From Prosthecobacter debontii (GTDB lineage Bacteria; Verrucomicrobiota; Verrucomicrobiia; Chthoniobacterales; Chthoniobacteraceae), in NCBI GenBank assembly GCA_945905735.1, contig CAMDQC010000046.1, positions 1 through 32,107 on the forward strand: 32,107 bases of DNA. Direction: 5' to 3'. The notes beneath the pieces were generated by a model. It was not told where the DNA came from. It worked only from the letters and a program-made list of their open reading frames with translations, and did no database searches. The position numbers and the translations under genes are program-made. Below are positions 1 through 6,782 of the stretch, piece by piece. How positions within the stretch are numbered: the first letter of the stretch is position 1; the number at the start of each line of letters is the position of its first letter.

Positions 1-1
1 C

Positions 2-1156
2 GTGCTCTCGCAACTTCCCGCCGCCGTGCCGTTCGCCATTACGACCAATGGCGGCGCGAATTTCACCGTTAATTCCACGCAGGTCGCGCTTGATGGAAGC
101 GGCTGGATCGACGTGCGCGAAATCCGCCGGGCCGACACCGGTGCAGTCCTCGACACTGAGTGGACCGGCGAAAACACATGGCGGATCAGCCTCGCCCTGC
201 TGAACGGCGCGAACGCGATCACGCTCCGCGCTTTTGATCATCAGGGCACCCAGGTCGGGACCGACACCATCACGATCACCAGCACACTGAACGCACCGCT
301 GCCCCGGGATTTCCTCCGCATCACAGAACTCCACTACCACCCCACACCGCCCGTCGGCGCGGAGCTGAACGTGAGCACGGACAAGGACGACTTCGAGTTC
401 ATCGAGCTGCGCAACCTCGGCGCGCAGACGCTCGACATCAGCGGCTGCGCCTTCACCGCTGGGGTCGATTTCATCTTCCCTTCCAACACCACGCTCGCCG
501 CAGGCGAGACCATCCTCGTCGTCCGCCACGTCGCCGCCTTCCAGACCCGCTACGGATCCGCTCAGCGCCTAGCTGGAGCTTACGGCCCGGCTGACAGTCT
601 CAGCAACAGCGGCGAAACCGTCACGCTCGTGGATGCAACCGGCGCCGTCATCCAGAGCTTCACCTACGACGACGCACTGCCGTGGCCCGCGAACGCCGAC
701 GGCGCTGGCTACTCACTCATCTCCATCGCCCCGCAGCTCGCGCTGAACGGCAGCCTCGCCTCGAGCTGGCGCGCCAGCGTCGCCGTCGGCGGAAATCCCG
801 GTGCCAGCGACGCCGCGACTTTCGTCGGAAATCCCAACGCCGACGCGGACTTCGACGGTCTCACCGCGTTTTTGGAATACGCCCTCGGCACGAGCGACAC
901 TCAGCCCAACACGAACATGCTCCTGCTTCTGCCCGAGGCTGGCGGCACCCTCGCGGTCACCTTCACCCAGCGACTCGCCGCCGACGACATCACACTCACG
1001 CTCGAAACGTCGCCGAATCTCGCCGCATTTGCGCCCGCCTCCGCCACACTGCTCGCGAGTTCGCAAGGCGGGGCCTTGCTCACGCAGACATGGCGTCTCA
1101 CGCCGCCCGCGGGTAGCAGCACATTCTTCGTGAGGTTGAAGGCGAGCTCGCGCTGA
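2..1156 (+). CDS. Lamin-tail-domain secreted protein, 3' part only (5' end outside window)
   Basis: This is the C-terminal ~384 residues of a larger protein; the frame is open to the window edge, so the GTG at base 2 is probably not the real start. Residues ~1-95 resemble the beta-sandwich repeat that often precedes lamin-tail domains in Verrucomicrobia (NGGANFTV..., then GANAITLRAFD). Residues ~103-245 match a lamin-tail domain: LRITELHYHP at its start, DFEFIELRNLG, then LSNSGETVTLVD and PWPANADGAGYSL. The last ~110 residues look like the C-terminal module that ends many secreted PVC proteins (FLEYALGT ... FFVRLK). Such proteins are exported and often also carry CotH-kinase-like domains, which would lie upstream of the window. 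The exact role is unknown. The family call is firm, the function is not. Confidence 0.8.
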   Translation: MLSQLPAAVPFAITTNGGANFTVNSTQVALDGSGWIDVREIRRADTGAVLDTEWTGENTWRISLALLNGANAITLRAFDHQGTQVGTDTITITSTLNAPLPRDFLRITELHYHPTPPVGAELNVSTDKDDFEFIELRNLGAQTLDISGCAFTAGVDFIFPSNTTLAAGETILVVRHVAAFQTRYGSAQRLAGAYGPADSLSNSGETVTLVDATGAVIQSFTYDDALPWPANADGAGYSLISIAPQLALNGSLASSWRASVAVGGNPGASDAATFVGNPNADADFDGLTAFLEYALGTSDTQPNTNMLLLLPEAGGTLAVTFTQRLAADDITLTLETSPNLAAFAPASATLLASSQGGALLTQTWRLTPPAGSSTFFVRLKASSR

Positions 1157-1170
1157 GGGACACGCTTGGT

Positions 1171-1299
1171 TCAATGCGCGGCTTTGCCGGAGCGGCGCTC
1201 TTCGCTTGGCGTGCGGCCGTAAATGCGGCGGTAGCTGCGGTTCAAATGGGAGAGGTGGTTGAAGCTACCGCAAACGCCGCAGCGCTCACAGCGTCCTAG
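1171..1299 (-). pseudogene. Remnant of an AraC-family regulator (last helix-turn-helix)
   Basis: On the minus strand a 42-codon open stretch ends in TGA at 1171-1173. It reads CGSFNHLSHLNRSYRR followed by IYGRTPSEERR, which matches the second helix-turn-helix and the conserved YG-x-TPxxYR end of AraC/XylS regulators. An in-frame TAG lies directly upstream (complement of 1300-1302). I could find no N-terminal part between here and the PEP-CTERM gene, so this is a decayed tail and not a gene. The match is by eye over a short stretch. Confidence 0.6.
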
Positions 1300-1528
1300 C
1301 TAGCCAGACACGATACGATGCTGGGCGCGGTCGCCGTCACGATCATCGGGGATCATCGGGCATTTCGACGGCACGGACGCAAACACCACGCGCCGCTTCT
1401 TCCGGCTCCATGCGACGCTCCAGCCCGGACCGTAACGACTCCCCCCGGCCGGGATCCCATAAAATATATCGTGCGAACGGAATATTTTCTCTTGCCGAAC
1501 TTCGATTGGTGTTTCAGCCTCGCGGCGT
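1300..1528. other. Intergenic stretch with a 10-bp tandem repeat
   Basis: No gene is supported here. GATCATCGGG occurs twice head-to-tail at 1341-1360. The 3' part (about 1459-1500) is AT-rich compared with its surroundings and could hold the promoter of the downstream PEP-CTERM gene, but no convincing -35/-10 pair is visible. Confidence 0.4.
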
Positions 1529-2314
1529 ATGAAAGCCAAATTCTTTCCCAGTATCCTTTCGGTGACCACAGCTTCGGCAATCATCGCCCTCCTTGTCCCG
1601 GCTGGACAGGCAGACGCGGCGGGCATCAGCTTCAATTTCGCCAGCGGTCCTGACATTCTGGCAGGGGGGACAGACCCGGCCGTGACCTACATGATGGCAG
1701 CGTTGGATGTCGCGGGCGTCGTCGCCCTGGACCACTGGAACAATCTAACCGGCCAGTCCGGCACCTTTGGCAGTCTTCTTGACAACACCGGTGCTTCCAC
1801 CTCCGCTTCGGTGACATGGAATAGCAACGGCACATATCATGTTGGCCCCCTCGCGGTGAGCCCCGGAAACTTCACCATGATGAAATCCCATCTGGATGGC
1901 CGGGCATCCGGATTTGGTTCGCCTGTTGATCCAACCGTGACGGTTTCCTAGCTGAACGCGGCCATTGGGAGCCTCTACGATGTTTACGTCTATTTCGATG
2001 GGGAGACTGCCGACGGCACCGTGCAGACGAACTACACGATCGGCTCGACGACGTATTATATCTCTGACACGACGACCTTCAACGGCACCTTCGTCCAGGG
2101 CACCGGCACCACCGCAGGAACGCGGACGGCGGGAGCCAACTACGTGCTCTTCAGCGGACTCACTGGAGACAGTTTCACGCTCACTGCGGACTCGGAGAAC
2201 TTCCGCGCGGAAATCAGCGGCGTTCAAGTCGTCGGTGTCCCCGAACCGGCTTCTTCACTGTTCATTCTTGCCGGGGTTACTGCCTTGGTCGCCCGGCGCC
2301 GGAAGCGGGCGTGA
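1529..2314 (+). pseudogene. PEP-CTERM sorting-domain protein split by an in-frame TAG
   Basis: The frame runs from ATG 1529 to TGA 2312-2314 with a single TAG at 1949-1951; reading through gives about 260 residues. The N-terminus is a clear signal peptide (MKAKFF, a hydrophobic core, then QADAA at about residues 28-32). The C-terminus has the PEP-CTERM tripartite tail: VPEPASS, a hydrophobic span, then RRRKRA. This tail targets exosortase-dependent sorting to the surface or matrix. The middle is rich in Gly, Thr and Ser with no known catalytic motif. Codon usage and family-like sequence (NAAIGSLYDVYVYFDG) continue directly after the TAG, so the stop looks recent, recoded or artefactual. Without readthrough the 140-residue product would lack the sorting tail. 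No clear ribosome-binding site precedes the ATG. Confidence 0.75.
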
Positions 2315-2500
2315 TTTGAGTTCTTGGTCGAGAGGGGGAAGCAGTCACGAGGAAACTCGTGTGCCTGAACGACAAGGAGCGTTCGCTGGAAAACTGTTCG
2401 TCTGTCCCTCTGTGCGCGCTCCCCTACGGCTCGCGCTCCTGCGCTGCCGCCCTGCGCCTCGTGCGATTTGAGCCTCCAGTCGTAGAGGAGGTTGTTGCGC
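2315..2500. other. Unexplained segment at the broken 3' end of the PSCyt1/DUF1549 gene
   Basis: Between the PEP-CTERM stop and the point where the DUF1549 homology is lost (about 2500) lies a stretch with no recognisable protein on either strand. A perfect 6-bp stem with a GAAA tetraloop (CACGAG-GAAA-CTCGTG) sits at 2346-2361. There is no T-run, so a terminator role is only possible. GATTTGAG occurs near both edges (about 2313 and 2465), which could reflect an inserted or duplicated fragment. Confidence 0.35.
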
Positions 2501-3079
2501 CACGCGTTCCGGCGCTGGTGGCAGTCCGGTAAAATCGAAAGAGAGGCGTCGAATGAGCGTGCGACGATCTGCTTCCGGCGACATCGCCAATCCTTTTGCG
2601 GAGAGCGACGCATTGATGAAAGCGTCGATGGAAAGTTGCTCAGGCTTGAACCCGAAAGGTTCGGCTAAAGCCGAAGCCACTTTGAGCGGCTGCACCGACC
2701 AATGCCCGCCACGCTTGTCCGTAGCCGCCGCTTTGTCGGCCTCGCTCTCCGGCCACACCGCGCCGCTCTCGATCCACGCTTTCACCGTCGCGACCTGCGC
2801 GGGCGTCAGAGCCTCGCCCTCGGGCGGCATCCGCTCGTCATCGTCGGTGCTCGTGATGCGCCGAAACATCGGCGACGCGTCTGCTTTCCCCGCAACAATC
2901 GCCGGACCGTCGTGCCCGCCTTTAAAAGCAAACGCCTTCGCATCCAGCCGCAATTCGCCCTTCTGCTTTTTCGCGCCGTGGCACTCGATGCAGTGCTTTT
3001 GCAACAGTGGGCGGATTTCCTTTTCGAAACTGGCGGCTACGGCGGCTGAGAGACAGAAGAATGGGGTTATGGGTCGCAT
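2345..3079 (-). pseudogene. Truncated PSCyt1/DUF1549 (Planctomycete cytochrome-type) protein
   Basis: The start has a signal peptide (MRPITPFFCLSAAVAA). A PSCyt1 domain follows, with a heme-binding CIECH at residues 30-34, then GELRLD and RMPPEGEALT. From about residue 150 the start of DUF1549 is visible (IDAFINASL ... RRLSFDFTGLPPAPERV). At about residue 193 (near base 2500) homology stops and the frame runs into Arg/Gln-rich shadow-like sequence. Intact family members have about 800-1000 residues with the rest of DUF1549 and a DUF1553 domain, so most of the protein is missing. It lies 23 bp downstream of the exported hypothetical gene on the same strand and was probably the last gene of that cluster. 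The 735-bp frame may still be translated but is very unlikely to give a complete protein. Confidence 0.7.
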
Positions 3080-3102
3080 GGCCTGTTCTTAATGCACGCC
3101 GG

Positions 3103-4365
3103 TCAGTATTTCGGGAAGATGGCCGGGCTCGGGAAGCGCTCTTCGAGACCGTCGTCGGTGAGGTATTCTTCGCGGGGCACTTGGACGTTCGGCCAGTTGC
3201 CGGGGCGGACTCGGACCGTCCGGCCGGGGCGGATGCCTTCGATGATGAGGTCGGTCTCGAAACGGATCTGGATGCCGCTGCTGCCTAGCGGCGCGTCTCC
3301 GGGTATTTTCGTGACGTCGAGGATGGAGCCTCGCGAGGCCATGTGCTCGGGACCGTATGCGCCGTGGGTGTGCTTCAAGGTGTTCGCGACGGCGTTCATC
3401 ATGGCTGGGCTGCCTTTTTTGAAATCGGCGTAGAGCTTGGCGTCCATGCCGCCAAATAAGGTCGCGGTGACGGTGGCGCGGCCAAATTTGCCATACTCGA
3501 CGGCGTCAATTGAGGCACCCATCCAGCGGCTGCGGATGAAGGCCTTGTGCACCGCCGTCTGGTGATGTGAGGCGCGTTGCATCGCGGCGTCGTCCAGCCA
3601 GATGTCGGAGATGTGGAACCGGGTGAAGATGGCGTCTGGCGTGGGTTTCCACGTGATGCCAAGCAGGACGGATTGTCCACCGAGAGACTTTTTTCCGTCG
3701 GCGGGCCATGCGCCTTCGGCTATGAGCTCCTCGATGCTGAGGCTTTCGCGGCCGCGCCAGATGCGGGTGGCGGCATCGAAGGTCATTTTCTCCTCGCTGG
3801 CCTTGCTGTCCCCGCCGGATTTGGGTTCTCGGGTGGCGACGATCAGGCCCTCGTTGTTTTTGAGATCCACTTCTTTGAGCTTCCAAACGAATCCCTCGCG
3901 CAGGCAGTGGCTGGGCTCGTCTTCGAGCAGAAGGACGTGATTTTCGGCGGGCGCGATGCCGGCGCCGCGATTGTGATTTGCGTCGTTCTTCTTGTTGTCC
4001 ACCGGCAGAACGGGCACGGCGGAAATCTTCGGGTCCGGCGGGAGAAAGGCGCGGACGTGCAGCACGGTGCCGAGCGGGATGTCGCGGAGGTCCGCCGGTG
4101 CGCCGTGATACCGCACGATGCCATAGGGCAGCATGGCGAATGGGTGCGGGTCGTTTCGGAAATACTGGCCATTGCCCCGCACGCGGACGCTGCCGCGGCG
4201 GTTGGCATGGTCCACGAAAACGAGTTCGCCTTGGTAGGAGTGGGCTTTTTCCAAAGGCGGGAACTTCCCGGCTTCCGGGCGGAAGGGGGCTTCGGCGGCG
4301 CTTGCGGCGATCGTGAGCAAGGAGAGGCCCAGACAAAAGACCATCAGGCGCAGTTTTTTAATCAT
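3103..4365 (-). CDS. Exported hypothetical protein of the DUF1552/DUF1592 cluster
   Basis: Predicted 420-residue protein. I chose the ATG at 4365 because it begins a clean signal peptide (MIKKLRLMVFCLGLSLLTIAASAAEA). The frame is open further upstream to 4497, but that extension only translates the inverted repeat at 4391-4478. The body has no transmembrane segment and no catalytic motif that I recognise. A beta-rich region around residues 40-110 (GELVFVDHANRRGSVRVRG, then LPYGIVRYHG and GTVLHVRAFLPPDP) may form an OB-like or barrel fold; that is a guess. The product is probably periplasmic. It lies between the DUF1552 gene and the truncated PSCyt1 gene, all on the minus strand, so it may take part in the same unknown extracytoplasmic process. 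Confidence 0.6.
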   Translation of the reverse strand: MIKKLRLMVFCLGLSLLTIAASAAEAPFRPEAGKFPPLEKAHSYQGELVFVDHANRRGSVRVRGNGQYFRNDPHPFAMLPYGIVRYHGAPADLRDIPLGTVLHVRAFLPPDPKISAVPVLPVDNKKNDANHNRGAGIAPAENHVLLLEDEPSHCLREGFVWKLKEVDLKNNEGLIVATREPKSGGDSKASEEKMTFDAATRIWRGRESLSIEELIAEGAWPADGKKSLGGQSVLLGITWKPTPDAIFTRFHISDIWLDDAAMQRASHHQTAVHKAFIRSRWMGASIDAVEYGKFGRATVTATLFGGMDAKLYADFKKGSPAMMNAVANTLKHTHGAYGPEHMASRGSILDVTKIPGDAPLGSSGIQIRFETDLIIEGIRPGRTVRVRPGNWPNVQVPREEYLTDDGLEERFPSPAIFPKY

Positions 4366-4390
4366 GATTTTATGTTCTTCATTTTTGTCT

Positions 4391-4478
4391 CCAGCAGATT
4401 CAGGGAGGCCAGCAGATCGGGGATGGGTTTGAACTACATTCTGAAGAGGCAATCTGCTGGCCTCCTTGAATCTGCTGG
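4391..4478. repeat. Inverted pair of the 28-bp repeat (no internal gene)
   Basis: Unit 1 (4391-4418, plus orientation) and unit 2 (4451-4478, reverse complement) flank a 32-bp loop. Each unit contains CCAGCAGAT twice, separated by TCAGGGAGG or a one-base variant. The pair fills the gap between the DUF1552 stop and the start of the exported hypothetical gene. The loop contains CATTCT at a position equivalent to the start codon of the GxxExxY gene in the 6683-6781 copy, but here the ATG is followed at once by TAG. Confidence 0.85.
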
Positions 4479-4503
4479 AAATCACAAGCCGTGGCAAACT
4501 AAG

Positions 4504-5877
4504 TCACAGCGTGACCACCTTGTTGCTGTCGCCAAACTTGTCCGTCTCCACGCCCATGCGATGGGCCATTAGAAGAAGGAGGTTGCTCATGTGGGCGTCG
4601 GTATTCGCGGGGCGGCTGCAAAGCTGGTAATGCGCGCTGGTGAGCGCTCCGTCCGCGCCGAGCGCGTAGCCTTTGAAGTCTTTGGCTGATTTGTTGAAGT
4701 CGAGATGGCTGCCGTGCTTTATGCCGAGGTCGGATCCGCCGGCGAGAACTAGCGGGAGATTGGCGTTGCCGTGGCTGTGGCCGTAGGACATGCCGCTGCC
4801 GAAGAGCGCCATCGTCGAGCCGAGGAGCGGCTTGCCTCCGAGGTCCTTGGTCTCCGCGAGGCGGGTAAGGAAGTAGGCGAATTGCTCGATGGCGAAGGTG
4901 TCGTAGTTGGTGAGTTTCTCCATGTAGCCAGCATCGCCGCCGTGGTGGCTGAGCTGATGGCGCGACTCGGTGATGCCGATTTCAGGAATGGCGAAAGCAT
5001 CCCCTTCGCCGCCGAGGCTGAAGGTGGCCACGCGAGTCACGTCGGTCTGGAAAGCGAGCACCATAAGGTCATAAACGGTGCGGAAATAATCCCCAGCCAT
5101 GGTGGCGGCGATGTCGCGGTTGGTGCGCTTGCGGTCGGCGTCGGAAACGGCGGGCAGCGGTGTGTCGAGCCATGTATCGGCCCGCCGCGTGCGGATCTCC
5201 GCTTCGCGGACGGAAGTGAGATATTGGGTGAGGCGTCCTTTGTCCTCCGAGCCCATCTTTTTCTCGAGCTGACGCACTTCCGCAAGGTTGGCGTCGAGCA
5301 CACTGCCCTTGCGGCGGAGAGCGCGGCGTTGGACTGTTTTGCCGCCTTTCGGTTCCTCGAAGAGCGATGCAAAAATCTCACTGCAACGACGCAGCGAAGG
5401 TAATTGCACGCCGTCCGCGGTCCACGCGAGCGAAGCCCCGGTGAGGGCGACTTCCATCGAAGCGATTCGTGTCTGTTGCGCGGTGAGTTCGGCCATCTTT
5501 TGGTCCACGGAAATGGTGTTGCGGTCCGATGGGCCGAGCTTCCCGCCGGTCAGGAAAACGTTGATGCAGTTGTGATGATGGCTGATCGCTCCCGGGTGAT
5601 GCAGCCCGCTGATCGGCGTGATGTTCTCGCGGTGCTTCTCCAGCGGCTTCAGCGCCCTGGAAAACTGGTAATCTTTGCCCTCAGTCGTGATCTGGTAGTT
5701 GAGCGAATGAACGCCGTTCGCGAGGTAGATGAAAGCGCTGCGCTTCGGCGTGGTGGTAGCATTTTTTGCGGCGCGGAGAGGCATCATGCATTCAAGCAGC
5801 GGAAGGGAAATGAAGCTGCCGAGCGCGCGGAGGGCGTGACGGCGGTTGATCAGCCAGGATTGGGATAGGTAGTTCAT
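4504..5877 (-). CDS. DUF1552 family exported protein
   Basis: This 457-residue protein has the features of DUF1552: a twin-arginine-like N-terminus ([23 protein letters not shown] at residues 12-13), then [31 protein letters not shown], and a C-terminal stretch with [16 protein letters not shown] and the conserved LVLAGG. Length fits the family. DUF1552 genes in Verrucomicrobia and Planctomycetes are usually paired with a DUF1587/1592/1588/1585 gene, and one lies just upstream here (6783-9230). The biochemical role of the pair is not known to me. The protein is probably exported folded by Tat. Two conserved His-rich stretches suggest metal binding (inference). One 28-bp repeat unit ends 19 bp upstream of the start codon. 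Confidence 0.88.
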   Translation of the reverse strand: MNYLSQSWLINRRHALRALGSFISLPLLECMMPLRAAKNATTTPKRSAFIYLANGVHSLNYQITTEGKDYQFSRALKPLEKHRENITPISGLHHPGAISHHHNCINVFLTGGKLGPSDRNTISVDQKMAELTAQQTRIASMEVALTGASLAWTADGVQLPSLRRCSEIFASLFEEPKGGKTVQRRALRRKGSVLDANLAEVRQLEKKMGSEDKGRLTQYLTSVREAEIRTRRADTWLDTPLPAVSDADRKRTNRDIAATMAGDYFRTVYDLMVLAFQTDVTRVATFSLGGEGDAFAIPEIGITESRHQLSHHGGDAGYMEKLTNYDTFAIEQFAYFLTRLAETKDLGGKPLLGSTMALFGSGMSYGHSHGNANLPLVLAGGSDLGIKHGSHLDFNKSAKDFKGYALGADGALTSAHYQLCSRPANTDAHMSNLLLLMAHRMGVETDKFGDSNKVVTL

Positions 5878-5895
5878 AGATGTTTCTTTTAATTT

Positions 5896-5923
5896 CCAGC
5901 AGATTCAGGGAGGCCAGCAGATT
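5896..5923 (+). repeat. Single unit of the 28-bp repeat
   Basis: Identical in sequence to the consensus of the other units (two CCAGCAGATT copies separated by CAGGGAGG). Its last two bases are the first two bases of the TAA complement that ends the GxxExxY gene (5922-5924), so the repeat abuts that gene's 3' end. No inverted partner lies within 100 bp. Confidence 0.85.
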
Positions 5924-6737
5924 ACTTTTTTGGATGTTGGATGAAGGTGATTTCGGCGGCGGTTTTGCCAAAATGGAAGATAATGCCCCAGTCGAGGTTG
6001 AGCCAGCGGAGATGGGTTTGAAGTGTGGCGCGATCGGTCGCGGTGATGCCGTCCGTGAGCGCTGTGACAGAAACGGCGCAGGTGTCGTCGATGACGAGAC
6101 TGGACATTCCGACGCCCGGATATTTTAGCACGGTGGCGGTTGGATTGAGTTGGACGTTGGAACCGGAGGATTGGATCGCGGCCCTAACGAGGCCTTTCCA
6201 TGTGCTCGCCCGATAGCCGAGTCCGATTTCGTTCAGGCATTCGCTAACCGCTTGGACAATGGCAATCGCCAGTGCGGGCTTGGAGACGAATCCCGGAAGC
6301 TCGGTCGCTGGGAAACTCGCTGTGTGAGAACGATATAGAAGCCGCTTCCAAATCAGGCTTTGCTTGCCGAAGTCCACCAGCAGACTGGTGCGAAGCCGCC
6401 AGAACTTGTTGTAGCAGAACAACTGAACCAGATGTTCCGCAGTAAATGCTCCGAAAAGACATTTCAACTCCGGGATGAAATGGTCCGCGACAACAAAGTC
6501 TGGCTCAAAGGCGTCCGCAACAATCCCGCGATAAACCAACTCCCGCCGTGGTTTGGAAAGATGCGAAATACCAGCCGCCGTGAGAGTCGCGACAAGCTCT
6601 TGATGGTAAATCTCCTCATTCAAACCTGGCCCGACCGCTGAGTGCACTTTCATCGCATGACCGATGAAGGCATGGGTGATTGGGTCACCAGCAGATTCAG
6701 GGAGGCCAGCAAATTCGGTATTTGGTTCGGTTGTCAT
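5922..6737 (-). CDS. GxxExxY protein with a degenerate second copy of the domain (PD-(D/E)XK-like)
   Basis: A 271-residue protein. The N-terminal half (about residues 18-130) is a GxxExxY domain: G38-L-N-E41-E-I-Y44, then D80 in EPDFVV, E90-L-K92, Q105 in HLVQLFCYN, and LLVDFGK. The D...ExK pattern is that of PD-(D/E)XK nuclease folds. The C-terminal half (about 155-271) looks like a decayed repeat: ECLNEIGLGYR, then LRWLNLDWGIIFHFGK, with no ExK. Family members are usually ~125-130 residues, so this is a tandem double. The start (ATG 6737) lies in the loop of an inverted repeat, and residues ~8-17 are encoded by a 28-bp repeat unit. The gene sits between the DUF1592 and DUF1552 genes, which are normally adjacent, so it looks inserted. 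The family's biochemical function is unproven. Confidence 0.82.
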   Translation of the reverse strand: MTTEPNTEFAGLPESAGDPITHAFIGHAMKVHSAVGPGLNEEIYHQELVATLTAAGISHLSKPRRELVYRGIVADAFEPDFVVADHFIPELKCLFGAFTAEHLVQLFCYNKFWRLRTSLLVDFGKQSLIWKRLLYRSHTASFPATELPGFVSKPALAIAIVQAVSECLNEIGLGYRASTWKGLVRAAIQSSGSNVQLNPTATVLKYPGVGMSSLVIDDTCAVSVTALTDGITATDRATLQTHLRWLNLDWGIIFHFGKTAAEITFIQHPKK

Positions 6738-6781
6738 TCTTAAAAAATAATCTGCTGGCCTCCCTGAATCTGCTGGTGACC
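6683..6781. repeat. Inverted pair of the 28-bp repeat spanning the GxxExxY start
   Basis: Arms of 33 bp at 6683-6715 and 6749-6781 pair almost perfectly (one mismatch: AAATT against AGATT). They include unit copies 6688-6715 and 6749-6776 plus 5 extra paired bases (GGTCA/TGACC). The 33-bp loop contains the ATG of the GxxExxY gene. The outer arm ends one base before the stop codon complement of the DUF1592 gene (6783-6785). Confidence 0.88.
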
Positions 6782-6782
6782 T

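Noticed and set aside
4366-4497. N-terminal extension of the exported hypothetical protein
   Set aside because: It only translates the inverted repeat, and it would bury the signal peptide that begins at 4365.
4391-6781. CRISPR array made of the 28-bp units
   Set aside because: Units are not evenly spaced, alternate in orientation and are separated by genes; no cas genes are present.
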